Below are positions 1 through 11,345 of a stretch of DNA of 64,000 nucleotides, piece after piece (within the stretch, counting starts at the first letter, position 1; each line of letters opens with the position of its first letter). Below the pieces are notes generated by a model. It was not told the DNA's origin. It searched no databases and saw only the letters and a list, made by a program, of their open reading frames with translations. The DNA comes from Ascaphus truei (lineage: Eukaryota; Chordata; Amphibia; Anura; Ascaphidae). A program made the translations under genes and the position numbers. The DNA is taken from contig CM071570.1 in the NCBI GenBank assembly GCA_036426205.1, positions 54,550,676-54,614,675 of the forward strand, given 5' to 3'.

Positions 1-1042
1 ACTAATAGTTTGGCATGGCCTATCCTTCATAAATCTATGCTCACTATTACTAATATTCCTGAATATTTCCCCTCAGACAGACATTCAACTAGTTTCCCCA
101 TTGTTGATGTCAGGCTTGCAGGTCTATCATTTCATGGTTGTGATCTACAGTAGCTCTCTTTTCAAATATAGGTACCACATCTGCTTTAAGCCAACCTTGT
201 GGTGCTGAGTCTGAGGAAATGGATAATTGAGTATTAAATATAACAGTCTAGCTATGAGAGAACTGCGCTTTAAGCCTCCTTGCATGCCAATGGGGTCAGC
301 TGCTTTATCTAACTTAATTTTACCAAGCCACCTTTGCCATTCTTCTTACTGTGTCAAATAAATCTTAATTAAGGTTGATGTTTCCTCTTGCAATATTTCT
401 TCAACTGACTCCTTCTTAGTACAGTATATCTTCTTATTTTGTTACTACTATAATTTACTTGAAGAACTTTCTAGAATTGATCTTACTTATGCCAGCCGCT
501 CTTCGAAAAATACTCCTAACCCTTTGAAAGGGCAATGCATTACATTCCTGTAGATCACTCCTAAACTTCTTTGAACCCTTTTAAGTTGGTAGAAAGCATT
601 CCTGAAAAAGCCCTACTGCCTCGGATAAACCATTGCAAACAAGAATAAGATGAACAATTAACTCCAGTCTAATGATATCATGATGTTAAATTCAAATGAA
701 GTCTTGCACTGCACAACAAATCTTTAGGAGACCAAGATCAATTAAAAAAACAATATTTATTTAGCAACTCATCTAAGAGATTCTCCTGCGCGTTTCATAC
801 CCAACTGTGCTTTTTTAAGGCGCAAAATCACATCCTGGATGTGCCATAGCAATTACATAAGATATACCCAAGATCTTTATATTCTTTAATATCAATGTAC
901 AATTATTTGTCCTTTCATATTTAAATGGATCTGCCCCATATCATAATGTATAATGTACTTTGTAAAATACTGACAATAAACCAAAAGATATTAATATCTA
1001 AACCATGAAGGCGGGATTATGGGAGAGCCCGTGTCATCTACA
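1..1042. other. AT-rich intronic sequence, nothing recognised
   Basis: No open reading frame of note, no recognisable exon and no clear repeat signature. By position it is intron of TASP1 downstream of the sixth coding exon. Confidence 0.5.
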
Positions 1043-1160
1043 GCAGGGGTGCATAAACTTTTTCCCCTGCGCCCCCCTGCATGCTGTCTACCTCTACTCG
1101 CACCCTCCTGGCCCCCCCTTTCCCCTTACCTTGGCTCCGGCGTCAAATGACGTCACGTTG
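1043..1160 (+). mobile_element. hAT-like MITE fragment, one terminus only
   Basis: Begins with CAGGGGTGCATAAACT, which has the CAG-G start of hAT termini, and continues as a C-rich segment with a TGACGTCA palindrome. I do not see a matching inverted end, so the element is truncated or its end has decayed. Confidence 0.35.
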
Positions 1161-1671
1161 ACATTTTTTTTTTTATGAAGGTAGTACTTGCAATTGGCCA
1201 TAAAGTGTTTAGCTGAAAGTTGATTTTGGGTGAGGTTTCTCCTTAAGGATTGCACATGCTCAATTATAGGTTTGTTTTTAATTATTTATTTTACATTTTA
1301 AATACATTTTTAAGCAGCAGATTGACAAATGTAGAGGCATCACTAATTATTGGACCCAGATTGAAACCTCTATATTTATGAATGGATCTGCACTACTTTT
1401 TATATACTGTACATTCCAATGGGTTACCTTCTCACTAATTGTGGAATGCCTTTACCTCTGATAACTTCAGGTCTACATATCAAATAAGGCACTTCAAATA
1501 GAAAATACAAAAAAAAACTAAAACACCTTGTAAAAATTGCTTGCTCAATCTCTTGGTTGAGCACCCCAATCTGAAATCTATTCCTACTGCCTGTATGCCT
1601 CCCAACATATCCACTTACTTACTAGACTTCCATTTCCTTATGTTCTGCATTGTATGTACACAGTATATGTA

Positions 1672-1735
1672 TATCTTTATTTATATAGCGCCATCCTGGT
1701 ACAAAGCGCTTTACAATATACTCGTGTAACATAGT
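1672..1735 (-). repeat. L2-type LINE 3' tail remnant
   Basis: On the minus strand it reads as an AAAGCGCTTTG...GGCGCTATATAAATAAAG tail, the usual end of L2-type LINEs in vertebrates. The same kind of tail ends the L2 copy at 11345. A short poly-A followed by poly-G lies just beyond at 1779-1807. Confidence 0.45.
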
Positions 1736-2269
1736 CCCAGAATATTAGGCAGCTGTCTGATTTTAAGGCAGAAAGTGCAAAAAAAAAAAAAAAAAAAAAG
1801 GGGGGGAAAAATGATCCATTCCACAGTTTCACATTTGCTGAGACTGTGGGATAGAAACTCCAGGCCAGAGTTTACAGTGATTCTGGTTTTCACTCACCTG
1901 CTCTCCTAATTGAGGAAGAGGAATATATTGCAGTTAGTTTGGCTGCTTCACTCTCTCTCAGAGCCTGGAAGGAAACTACTGTTCCCCAGGATCCAGTTCG
2001 GGATAGACGGCCCCCATGTATTGCAGCACCTGCGAATCTATTTGGACGCTATCCCCATTTGACAGTTAAGGATTCCATGTCATATCTGTGTGTTATTTAA
2101 AGTTGGTAACTGGCTTAACCAGCCAACATTCCAGATAGGGATATGCTTGTGAGTTAGACTCCTGACAGGAGTAGATGTTTCCTTTCATGATTTCTTTTGT
2201 TCTTTGAGTGACAGTGTTTAAAATGTTTAGTGTCACTAATGGAAAAATAAACCGCTGAAGGTTGAGGGC

Positions 2270-2640
2270 TGAGTGCCCATGGTGTGTGTATACACGTTTG
2301 TCCCCCTTTTATAAAATTAAACCCTAGAAGACTGTCGGGAAGAGCCTGGGCAAACAGCAGTGCTACATAAAGGGAGCCATTTGCCACACGTGACATAATA
2401 TTATAACACAATGGGAATAAGTGCTTCAGACAAAACAATAGTAAAAAAAAGAGTCCCTGCCTCGAAGAACTTACTACATAGATTGTAAGTGGGGAGAACT
2501 TACAGAGACAGAAGGAGGGTGTTCTGGTAAGTACGTCAGCAGAACTACCCATATGCTGCTTTAAAGAGGTGTGTTTTAAGAAAGGTCTTAAAGTTGGAGA
2601 GGATGCCAGTTGAATCTTGAGGGGAAGGGCTTTCAACCCT
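2270..2640 (-). mobile_element. L2 LINE 3' end (C-terminal ORF and 3' UTR)
   Basis: On the minus strand the sequence translates as a short FKTFLKTHLFKAAYG stretch, the C-terminal end of the L2 reverse-transcriptase ORF, followed by a 3' UTR. The same end is repeated on the minus strand at 6300-6475 (FRTLLKTHLFNEAYG). The copy is severely 5'-truncated and carries no catalytic domain. Confidence 0.6.
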
Positions 2641-2819
2641 TAAAGCCTGGTTGTGGGGGCCCTTGGAAGTCCCTTTCCTCTGTGGCTGCTTGGATCCTTG
2701 CCTCTGCGAGTCCACGTGTAGAGCCTCCTCTGGTATTACTTCCTGGTAATCCTCAGCAGTCCCTGCGACTCCAGTACAGGAGTTCCAGGGTTGGCATAGA
2801 GTTTCACAGAGTCCCACAG

Positions 2820-4430
2820 CAAAAGGGTATCAATAATTAAGCTACTTAGGAATGCCTAACAGATTTGCTATCTGGGGTCCCCCACAACCAGGGTTGAAAG
2901 TCTTACAAAGAATGAAGGAATTCGTGAGTTTTATTCCAAGCGTTTGTTTTTAAATGTTGGTTCATTAAATTATGGTATATAGCAGTTCTGTGCTATGTTT
3001 TCATTTTTCTTTTTCGCACATTATTGCTGAGAATTGTCCATCCGGAAGAGGTGCAATTTTTTCATCTTCAACTCCATTGATGTGAGTGTTCTCTATTAAC
3101 TATCATTCACAGTGTAATCTAGGAGTACTATGGTGTAATATGACACATTTTAATTGATTGGGTTACACCTAGAATACTGATCCAGGCTGTAAAGGGTTAA
3201 CTGCTTGGTGGGGATGTGTGTACTGTATGTTTATGATCATTTCCATCACCCTTTCTGGAGTGTTTAGGGTGAAATAGCATCTAGTGTTACCATTTTCACA
3301 GAGGTGACAGCATCTTTAATTAAGTGTGTTATTCATTGTTTCTCTACATTTTTATATTTTTCATCCATTGTATTGAGCACGAGTGAAAGTTCCAGCGCCA
3401 AGGAGGACTCTATTTGCAAAAACTGTTTCTATGGGTGTCATAGGAGACCAATGCTTTTAACACAAAAATAACCGCATTCTTTGAGCAAAATGTGAGATAA
3501 AATAAATTGTGATTTATTCACACAATGAACATACACAGCTTAATTTACAAAGTAATACGAAAATACACTTAGTTACGATAACTCTGGTTACAGGAAAGAT
3601 CTTAGATGGAATCTCAGGTGAATCTTTTTACAGCATGTTGAATCTACCTCCCGACTAGCTGCACAGACTTTTAAAACCTCACAAGGCCTATCTTTACACT
3701 GTGCAACCAATCGCGGCGTGGGAACAAAACATCCCGCCTATTGGCAAGGTTCGCCCATACTTCAGGAAGCCTGGCAGAGGCTTCAAGGTATGCCACGGGC
3801 ATGTGCGAACTTTGGCCCTAAGCCGCTTAGCATACCTAGTCAAGCCCACTTCCCTGGTGACAGGTTGTCTCCCTGCCCCCTGACATCTCTACATCTATAC
3901 ATCTGTCAGGGACAAACTGTTTACCTCTCCCCCTCCCCACTTAACAATTTAACCTGTCAAGTCCTTTGTTAACTCCGGACCTATTCAGAAATTCTGGGAC
4001 CATCCCCGCAGGGTGCCTTAGAAGTCCTGGGTTAAATTATGCATTGCTTACTCACTGGCATTTCCGGCCATGCATTCTAAAGCCTAGTACTTATACCCCA
4101 AGTGTCACCTCCTGTTCTGGCCTGAATGAAAATCCCCTTACCCTTATAATATTAATACACCAAAAAGAGGGGGACTTTTTTTTTCATTACTTCTTATGAA
4201 AGTTTCTAATACAGAAAACATAACCGGTTTAATGATTACCCCCTAGCAGTATGCATAGCAAAAATCAGAGCGCTGGGACATTCCTATCCAAAGTTAGCTT
4301 GCTGTTTATATGCTACGCACAAGGCTGCTGGTTTTTAAAAACCTTTTTCCTTTCTTGCGGTTGGCAGTGAAACACTATTGCAATGCGCACACACACGATA
4401 CATAACTGATACAATGTAACTCGGCATAAT
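2820..4430. other. Intronic sequence without recognised genes
   Basis: Several short ORFs exist but none resembles a protein. A TTTATT (AATAAA on the minus strand) near 3510 and a short GC-richer segment at 3700-3880 could belong to an old LTR or MITE. I cannot define its ends. Confidence 0.3.
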
Positions 4431-4439
4431 GATGTGGTT

Positions 4440-4850
4440 CTCTTATGCTTAGCGGGACACAGACAATTCTAACACATTTACAGGCTTGCAGCCAGCAGTG
4501 GGCTGCAGAGCTGACACTTCACATTTACCCCATATGACTGAGGGGAACTCTGTTACATGACTTATACATGTGGTCCCTTTATACCTAGCAGGACACACAC
4601 AGACCGTTCTAACACAATTACAGGGTTGCAGCCATTAGTGAGCTGTAGAGCTGACACTTTACATTTACCCACTATGACTCAGGGGAACCCGGTTACATGG
4701 CTTATACAGCTGATACATAGCATTACTCTCGCCCCCTTATCCCTGGGGGCAGAGACAAAGGCATTTTGAATAAATTTGCAGTATTACCACCCTTGTTGGG
4801 TTGCAGAGCTGACACTCTACACTTCCCAATCTGGCACAGGGGCATCCAGC
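4440..4850 (+). repeat. Tandem repeat, about 136-bp unit, 2 full copies plus a partial
   Basis: The segment GGACACAGACAATTCTAACA...GCAGAGCTGACACTTCACATT at about 4451-4586 recurs at 4587-4722 with about 85 percent visual identity. A third, more diverged partial copy sharing the TTGCAGAGCTGACACT core follows at about 4740-4850. The open frames here are incidental. Confidence 0.7.
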
Positions 4851-5214
4851 CAGGCCAAATACCTTTATTAATGGCCTGGGTACCCCTTCACCGTCACAAT
4901 GGGATTTGGATTATCCCAGAGGACTCACGGCTGCAGGACTTTACGATCTAAGTGGATATTCTTAAACTATTTTCTTGATACATTACTTGATTTTGTGTGT
5001 TACATTAGATTGTTAGTAAACATTTTGTATATTTGATATATTTGATTTGTTTTGGGGTGTAGCGCTATAGTTGTGTAATTGCCAACTTACCTAGTGAACA
5101 CCAACTGGCCACAGTCGCCTGATCGCTCCTGTGGCCATTAGAAATTAAAAACATTGTATATTATTATTTACCGGGAACCAAGGGTTACCGGAGGTCAGGC
5201 GGACTGTATGTACA

Positions 5215-5270
5215 GAGGCGAGAAAAAGTTTGTGAACCACTTAGGATTTTCACATATTTCAAACCTAAAT
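5215..5270 (+). mobile_element. DNA-transposon end fragment
   Basis: CAGAGGCGAGAAAAAGTTTG followed by TGAACC and a TTTTCACATATTT stretch resembles the end of a DNA transposon common in fish and frogs. It abuts the L2 fragment directly. Assignment is from memory of the pattern only. Confidence 0.3.
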
Positions 5271-6262
5271 GTTATTACGACCTCTGCAGCATTTGATACT
5301 GTGGACCACCCTCTTCTCCTTCACATTCTCCATACTCTTGGTATTCGTAACAAAGCTCTATCCTGGATCACCTCCAACCTCTCCCAAAGTACTTTCAGTG
5401 TCTCTTATGCTAATACCTCCTCCTCCTCTATCAATCTCTCTGTGGGTGTATCCCAGGACTCTGTCCTGGGACCTCTTCGCTTTTCTCTGTACACACTTTC
5501 TATAGGTGACCTGATCCCATCTCTTGGGTTTAAATATCACCTCTATGCTGACGATACGCAAATTTACTTTTCAACCCCTGACCTTACCCTTGCTGTACAG
5601 ACCAAAGTTTCTGAATGTCTCTCTGGGATATCATCCTGGATGTCCATCCGCCAACTTAAACTTAACATGACAAAAACAGACCTCCTTATACTTCCTCCCA
5701 AACCTGGCCCTACTACCTCCTTCCACATTAGTGTAGGAAGTACCATCATTCACCCAGTAGCCCAAGCACGCTGCCTGGGGGGGTCACACTCGACTCCTCT
5801 CTCGCATTCGCCCCTCACATTCAAAACATATATCTAAAACCTGTTGCTTTTTCCTACACAATATAACAAAGATACGCCCTTTCCTCGGTTACTCGACTGC
5901 TAAAACTTTGACTCAGGCCCTCATTCTCTTCCGTCTCGATTACTGTAACCTCCTGATGTCCGGCCTTCCTGCCTCTCAACTGTCTCCCCTACAATCTATC
6001 CTAAACGCTGCTGCCAGAATCCTGCTGAAATCCCTCATCTGGATTCCTCTCAAATCTCACACGCAATTCTCCTCCTCAATTTTAAAGCTTTACACTCTTC
6101 TGCTCCTACTTACATCTCCACCCTAATTTCTCGCTATGCACCATCCCGACTCTTGCGTTCTGTTCCAAGGATGTCTTCTCTCTACCTTTGTATCTAAAGC
6201 CCTCTCCCGCCTTAAACCTTTCTCACCGACTGCCCCGCACCTCTGGAATGCCCTTCAAGGGG
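5271..6262 (+). mobile_element. L2-clade LINE reverse transcriptase fragment, degenerate
   Basis: The translation shows L2-type reverse transcriptase landmarks in order: AFDTVDHPLLL, GVSQDSVLGPLRFSLYT (canonically GVPQGSVLGPLLFSLYT), the catalytic box YADDTQIYF at about 5541-5567, then RLDYCNLLMSGLP and LQSILNAAARILLKS near 5931-6040. The copy is broken by frameshifts near 5840 and 6130 and starts in the middle of the RT domain, so the endonuclease is missing. It runs to about 6262, where a second L2 3' end begins in the opposite orientation. It is a dead copy in a TASP1 intron, opposite in strand to the gene. Confidence 0.88.
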
Positions 6263-6299
6263 TCAAGGTCAGTGCATCGGAGACGTATAGTATCAGCCA

Positions 6300-6475
6300 G
6301 CTGAGCTACCCATATGCTTCATTAAAGAGGTGTGTTTTAAGCAAGGTCCTAAAGGTGGAAAGGATATTGAGGAGAAAGACATTCCAGAGGTGTGGAGCCG
6401 TGAGTAAGAAAGGGTTTAGGCAGGAGAGGGCTTTAGATACCAAAAGGGTGAGCTCAGAATTCAGTACACTGAAAT
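6300..6475 (-). mobile_element. L2 LINE 3' end, inverted relative to its neighbour
   Basis: The minus strand encodes SKALSCLNPFLLTAPHLWN and then FRTLLKTHLFNEAYG, the same C-terminal module that the plus-strand L2 shows at 6180-6250 (SKALSRLKPFSPTAPHLWN). The two L2 tails therefore meet head to head. It is either a second insertion or a twin-priming type inversion. Confidence 0.7.
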
Positions 6476-6703
6476 AAACAAAGTAACGAGCTACAGTAGC
6501 ATGGCATGGCATCCCAGGCACTTTAACATTATTTTAATGTTGACAAATACATCCTGATCCTATAAAGCAAAACCAAAACAATGCATTTTTTTTTTCAAAT
6601 GTTAGGATTCAACATAATTTTAAGATATTCATCAAAATCGTTAAAGTTTTTTTGGCACATGCAAAGTGAATGAAGAAAACAAAGCTCACAATAACGTACT
6701 CAC

Positions 6704-6783
6704 TTGTAGCCATAATGTCTTGTGGACATGTAGGTATCCCATGGTCCACAGCCCATTTAAAGGCTCCGTCTCCAACTAGAAAG
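6704..6783 (-). CDS. TASP1: TASP1 coding exon f (sixth coding exon)
   Basis: An 80-nt exon: acceptor TTTATCTAG before 6783 and donor GTGAGTACG after 6704. It begins with one base completing a Cys codon split from exon e and ends with one base of the next codon. The peptide contains FLVGDGAFKWAVDHGIP and TCPQDIMAT, closely matching the FLVGEGAYRWAVDHGIP segment of vertebrate taspase-1 in the alpha subunit. It follows exon e by 5.8 kb. The next exon, starting in phase 1, is not in the window. The open frame continues through the donor, but those residues are intron. Confidence 0.95.
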
Positions 6784-6809
6784 CTAGATAAAGAGAAATA
6801 CATGATATG

Positions 6810-7830
6810 GTTTTATTTTAAGCGCTAATATGATCAGTGGATCAGGTCATTTCTGAGCCATATCTTCCCCTTGTCCTTTCAATCTACGCAAGAATATTTA
6901 TTGAGATTAAAGAAAAAATTGTTATCTAGCCAGACAGACAGTTACCTCTTTCAAGTATGTTCACGTCATAAAGTTACATAACTGTATTGATAGGGAGTCA
7001 GAGCCAAAGCTAGACTACTTCATCATAATCCACATGAATACAGAGATCTGAATGAATAGCAGTCATAAAAATGGGGCAACCAGCATTTGGGCAGTGGATA
7101 ACCTTTAATGGTATTAATGCATTCATATACAGTACTCCAAGCACTGAAACAGGTTTTTATAAAGATACCGTACAATTGGTATATTATAGTATGTTTTTAC
7201 CATTTTAAAAATCTCAATTTTATCAAATGTTTTCTGACATACAAATACTAAGATTTCTGGGTACGAGTCAAAAATGAAAATGCAAGATATATTATCTGTA
7301 AAATATGCTGAGTTTAAGGACGTTGGAGCCGAAAGCCTTTGTTGACAGCAGAGGTCTGTCATCTTGCTGGCAAAGTAATACTGGCTGGCACTTTCCCTCG
7401 TCTGGCGTCAAAATGTGGTGATGAAATATAAAGCCAAAAAAGCAAAAATATTCAAACTGCCGGTACTTCTGGAAACAAGCTAGTCTCTTCAGACAGAGAA
7501 CATGCTGACAAAATGTAAATTGTACCTATAACATTGTTTATATGCCAAAATGAAATAATTGCATAAATATTTATTATTACAAAACTGGACAGTATTGTAA
7601 AACAAAAAAAAGTGTAAGGAGGAGCTACACAAAAAATATAATTTGTGATTGTAATCAGAATTACTTTTGTTTCTTACAGAACGAAAAAAGGATTTCAACC
7701 GGTTTTGCACCGGCATCATAAGAGAACAGTCAGGGACGTTTTAAAGCCGCATTTCCCATTCAAAAGATTTGCCATAAAATCAATATGTTCTAACAAAGCA
7801 CAAATGGCGTTCTGGAGAGTTGTGGCTAAA
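6810..7830. other. TASP1 intron, nothing recognised
   Basis: AT-rich intronic DNA between exon e and exon f. It has no repeats that I can name and no convincing additional exon. Confidence 0.5.
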
Positions 7831-7840
7831 TGGGATAGGC

Positions 7841-8403
7841 ATGGGATCGCCAACTATGCGGCTCTTTCCGCTCCTACTTGCGGCTCTCTGTAGGTTGCCA
7901 ACCACCAGCTGCTGCCAATCTCCCTCACTATCCTGTCCTGGCTGTTGCTGCGGGAGTGGGGGGAAGGGGGTTGCTAAGGACCAGCATGCTAAGGGTTAAC
8001 ATTTGCTTGTACTTTGTGGAACGTCAACCCCATTCACTGGAATGTTAATGAGCAAAGAGGACACAAATAACTTCAGCTGCACTGAATCTCAACCATCCCA
8101 GTGTACATCTGTGTTGCCCCAAAGGCGGACAGCCTTTGGCACAGCCAAAGGGTGTGAGACGTTTTCTGATGTTAAAGCTACTCTATTTCAATCTGAAAAT
8201 CACAAGCACTTTATCCCCTGTACCCAATTTTCCAACTCTGTCAATGAAATGTCTGTTAATGGACTGTATAACCTCTGTTCTTTTAATGTAACCATGTGTT
8301 TTTTATAACTCTGTGCCCAGGACATACTTGAAAACGAGAGGTAACTCGTAATAAAGGTAATAAATAAAATGGCTCTTCTTCCTTGAGAGGTTGCAGACCC
8401 CTG
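7841..8403. mobile_element. Non-autonomous hAT element (MITE)
   Basis: The left end reads ATGGGATCGCCAACTATGCG and the right end, reverse-complemented, CAGGGGTCTGCAACCTCTCA; these are diverged inverted ends of the hAT type. The flanking octamers GGATAGGC (7833-7840) and GGCTAGGC (8404-8411) match at 7 of 8 positions, as expected for an 8-bp hAT target duplication. There is no transposase inside; the longest ORF, 8003-8308, resembles nothing. Confidence 0.6.
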
Positions 8404-8981
8404 GGCTAGGCCAAGCCATGGTTATGCTAAACGTAGTGTAATGAAAGAAGAAAAGGCTGCCACACGCCAAGAAAAGCGCAACAACCTTGTAAATAACTTA
8501 ACTTACAATTATCTTGAAGCCCAACACAAAATATAAATGATTATTAACCTTTCAGACCTACATTCCTCTGCTGACATGTTCTGATGTGCCGGGTGGAAAT
8601 CAGAAATACAGTACTTTAAATATCATTCACAATAAAAGCTTAAAGAGATGTACAAGTGGGTCCACTTATTATTAGGTTTTTCTAAAATGAGCGTGTGACT
8701 ATTCTTCCAAGGTGATTCACATGAGAATACGGACTGATTGCAGACCTTGCAACTGATTGGATTCAATGAAACAATGCGGTGTAACATACTGTATGAACTC
8801 AGACTAACAGAAACCAGAGACTAAGAACTGCAAATCATCCCTTCAAGCCCTATGTCAACTAAACCAGCATGATATGGACTATGAAGACGAAATGAAAAGA
8901 AGTACAACAGTTAGTTCTCTTTTAAAGTGGCAGTCAGCTATAGCAGGCCAAAAAAATAACAATCATTATTAGAAAGGCTAA

Positions 8982-9162
8982 GGCTGCGCGTCTAGTGCCG
9001 GCGACAGCGACGTCACGTGAAAACAAATGCATTGCCGCCGTCGCGTGCGCTTATAGTAAGCACGACGTGACGGCTTGGTCGCGATCACTGGAAGTCATCT
9101 CAATTTGATATTTCCAGCGACCGCAGCCTGATGTCACTGTTGCCGCTGCTATAAGCGTAGCC
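8982..9162. mobile_element. PIF-Harbinger-type MITE
   Basis: Inverted ends GGCTGCGCGTCTAGTGCCG and (reverse-complemented) GGCTACGCTTATAGCAGCG extend over about 35 bp. They are flanked by TAA on both sides (8979-8981 and 9163-9165), fitting the 3-bp TWA target duplications of Harbinger elements. The interior is GC-rich and has a GACGTCACGTG palindrome. It ends just before the L2 fragment. Confidence 0.7.
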
Positions 9163-9178
9163 TAAGGAACCATTAATT

Positions 9179-9936
9179 GGCCTCTGTGACACAGCCTTCT
9201 CTTAACTCACGTCCTACCTTTCCAACCGCGCCTTCAGTGTTTCCTTCTCTGGAGTCTCCTCCTCTTCACTCTCTCTCTCTCTCTGTTGGAGTCCCACAAG
9301 TTCCTATCCTTGGCCTTCTGCTCTTCTCCCTCTACAGCTCTTATCTTTGTGAAGTAAAATAATCCTTTGTCTTTCAGCATCATCTTTATACTGATGACTA
9401 TCTACCTCTCCACCCCTGACCTTTCCCCCACTCTCGTGTCTCCAACTGTCTCTGCAATCTCCTCCTGGATGTCTCACCACTACCTGAAGTTTAACATATC
9501 CGAAACAGAATTAATATTCTTTCCGCCTTCCACTGCCACCTCTACACCAACACACCCTGTCTGTCAATAGCACCACAATCTCCTCAACACCTCAAGCCCG
9601 CTGTCTAGGGGTCATCTATGGACTCTGATCTCTCCTTCATTCCTCACATTCAGGCCCTCTCGAAATTCTGTCGTATCCACCTCCAAAATATCGCCAAAGT
9701 ACGCCTTTTTCTCACTCATGATGCAACTTAAATCTTAATCCACTCTCGTCATGTTCGGCCTTAAATACTGCAACCTTCTCTTAGTTGGCACAACCCTTGT
9801 CTGCCTCTTCCAACTCCAATCTATCCAAAATGCTGCTGCTAGACTCATCTACCTCACTCACCGCTCCACTACACATATCCCTACACTGGCTTCCCATAGC
9901 CACTAGAATTAAATTTAATATAAAAGGCCAAGGATG
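9179..9936 (+). mobile_element. L2-clade LINE, 5' part of an interrupted copy
   Basis: In several frames the sequence encodes L2 RT pieces: SYLSNRAFSV-like text, SLSVGVPQVPILGLLLFSLY, a diverged catalytic region, ISSWMSHHYLKFN, then LQSIQNAAARLIYLT and LHWLPIATRIKFN near 9812-9925. The ORF logic stops at about 9936 and resumes with KSLNGTAPP at about 10857, so this copy was split by later insertions. The catalytic YADD box is not intact. Confidence 0.8.
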
Positions 9937-9954
9937 TCGGCAACCATCTATATA

Positions 9955-10071
9955 GGAAAAATAATATACTGTTCCCAAGCGTCACCCATCCAAATACTAA
10001 CTGTGCCCGATGTTGCTTAACTTCGGTGATCTGACTAGACCCGGTGTGTTCAACATGGTATGGCCGTTGCC
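9955..10071 (-). pseudogene. 5S rRNA-derived pseudogene
   Basis: On the minus strand the sequence starts GGCAACGGCCATACCATGTTGA and continues with AAGTTAAGCA, GTTAGTATTTGGATGGGTGA and CTTGGGAAC. These align in order and spacing with vertebrate 5S rRNA, including the internal promoter region (AAGCTAAGCA, TTAGTACTTGGATGGGAGAC). Length is about 117 nt against 120 for a gene. Many substitutions and a degraded 3' end mean it cannot be a functional rRNA gene. It could be a retrocopy or the head of a 5S-derived SINE, but no SINE tail is visible on its 3' side, only about 20 nt before L2 sequence. Confidence 0.85.
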
Positions 10072-10856
10072 AACAAAAGTATTAACATTTTGTAATATAA
10101 AGCAAAGTGTTAGGTAATGATTATAAGATCGCTTTGTGGTTGTATAAAAAAAAAACCTGACAAATTGGGTAGATACTTATAATACTTATATTATATTATC
10201 ACCACACTGATCACTACAGCAAAGCGTGGATACTATTGTGATTGATTGATACTGCTGAACGACTTGCATTCCGAAGAATTCTTAAACAGTCTTAGTCCAA
10301 CCGCAATGCCTCCTCATGAACCGAAACTTAAAGTAGGAGCCGTTATCATGCTCCTTAGAACCCAATGCCATTGAGAGGACTATATAATGGTAGAAGAGTT
10401 CCTGCTACTCAAATACAAACACACATAATAGAAGCAAAGGTGATCTGTGCAGCTAACTCCGACACGGTACTTATTCCAAGAATCCCACTCATTCCATAAG
10501 ACACAAATTTACCATTCAGTTCCAAACGAAAACCATTTCCCATACGATTGGCTTTTTCAATGACAATCAATGTCACAAGGCCAAACGTTTGTTAAAATAT
10601 GGCTTTACCTACCTAACCCTGTTTTTAGTCATGGACAATTATATGTTGCTAGAGTCAGATCGTTTGATTTACTTAGTTTAGTGTCGGAGAAGAACCCAGA
10701 AATTGATAATTGTGTCCTTTAGAGAAATCTTTGATAAAATATAATTTTCAAAAATAAATGTGTGAATGTTTAATTAATAACCTTTAAGATCTGCTAGATC
10801 GGCTTATGTTACACTGGGTATAGCTAGTTAAATGTACAACCCTAGTAATGACTAAC
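10072..10856. other. Sequence inserted in the L2 copy, class unknown
   Basis: About 780 bp between the 5S pseudogene and the resumption of the L2 ORF. The nonamer AACAAAAGT occurs at both borders (10072-10080 and 10854-10862) and could be a target duplication of one inserted element. No inverted ends or coding motifs are recognised inside. Confidence 0.35.
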
Positions 10857-11345
10857 AAAAGTCTCAACGGTACTGCCCCACCCTCATCCACAAATATTTC
10901 CCTAAATGCCCCCTATATTCTGCCCACGACATCCCCATCTCCTCCCACCTTATTACCTCCTCTCACTCCCGCCTGCAAGACTTTTCCTGTGCTTCCCCTA
11001 TCTCTGGAATTTCCTACCACCTACCATCAGACACTCCCCCCCAGCTTTCAGATGTAAAAAAAAAACCTTAACGGCTTCAGCTTTCAGATCGGGCCATATT
11101 CTAACCTGAGCCACACCTTATCCTACAATAAGCAGCCACCTTACCTTCTTGTTTCAATATTGTCCCTCATTCCCTCTAGACTAAGCAGTGCCCTCATTAC
11201 CTCGGTGTACACGTTTATGCTAGTTTGTCCTCATTTGTATGTAACTGGTCATGTTTCTTTAATATACATAACTCTGTAGCCCCATTGTACCGCACTACAA
11301 AATATGTTAGTGCTTCACAAATAAGCGCTAATAATAAATATTACG
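10857..11345 (+). mobile_element. L2-clade LINE, 3' part of an interrupted copy
   Basis: The L2 ORF resumes with SLNGTAPP and continues through an RLQDFSCASPISGISYHLP-like segment in another frame, ending near 11060. A 3' UTR with TGTACCGCACTACAAAATAT and a terminal GCTAATAATAAATA repeat completes the copy. Orientation and order match the fragment at 9179-9936, so both probably come from one insertion. Confidence 0.75.

Noticed and set aside
6609..6703. Extension of the TASP1 exon f reading frame beyond 6704
   Set aside because: A canonical donor GTGAGTACG follows 6704 and the residues beyond it no longer match taspase-1.
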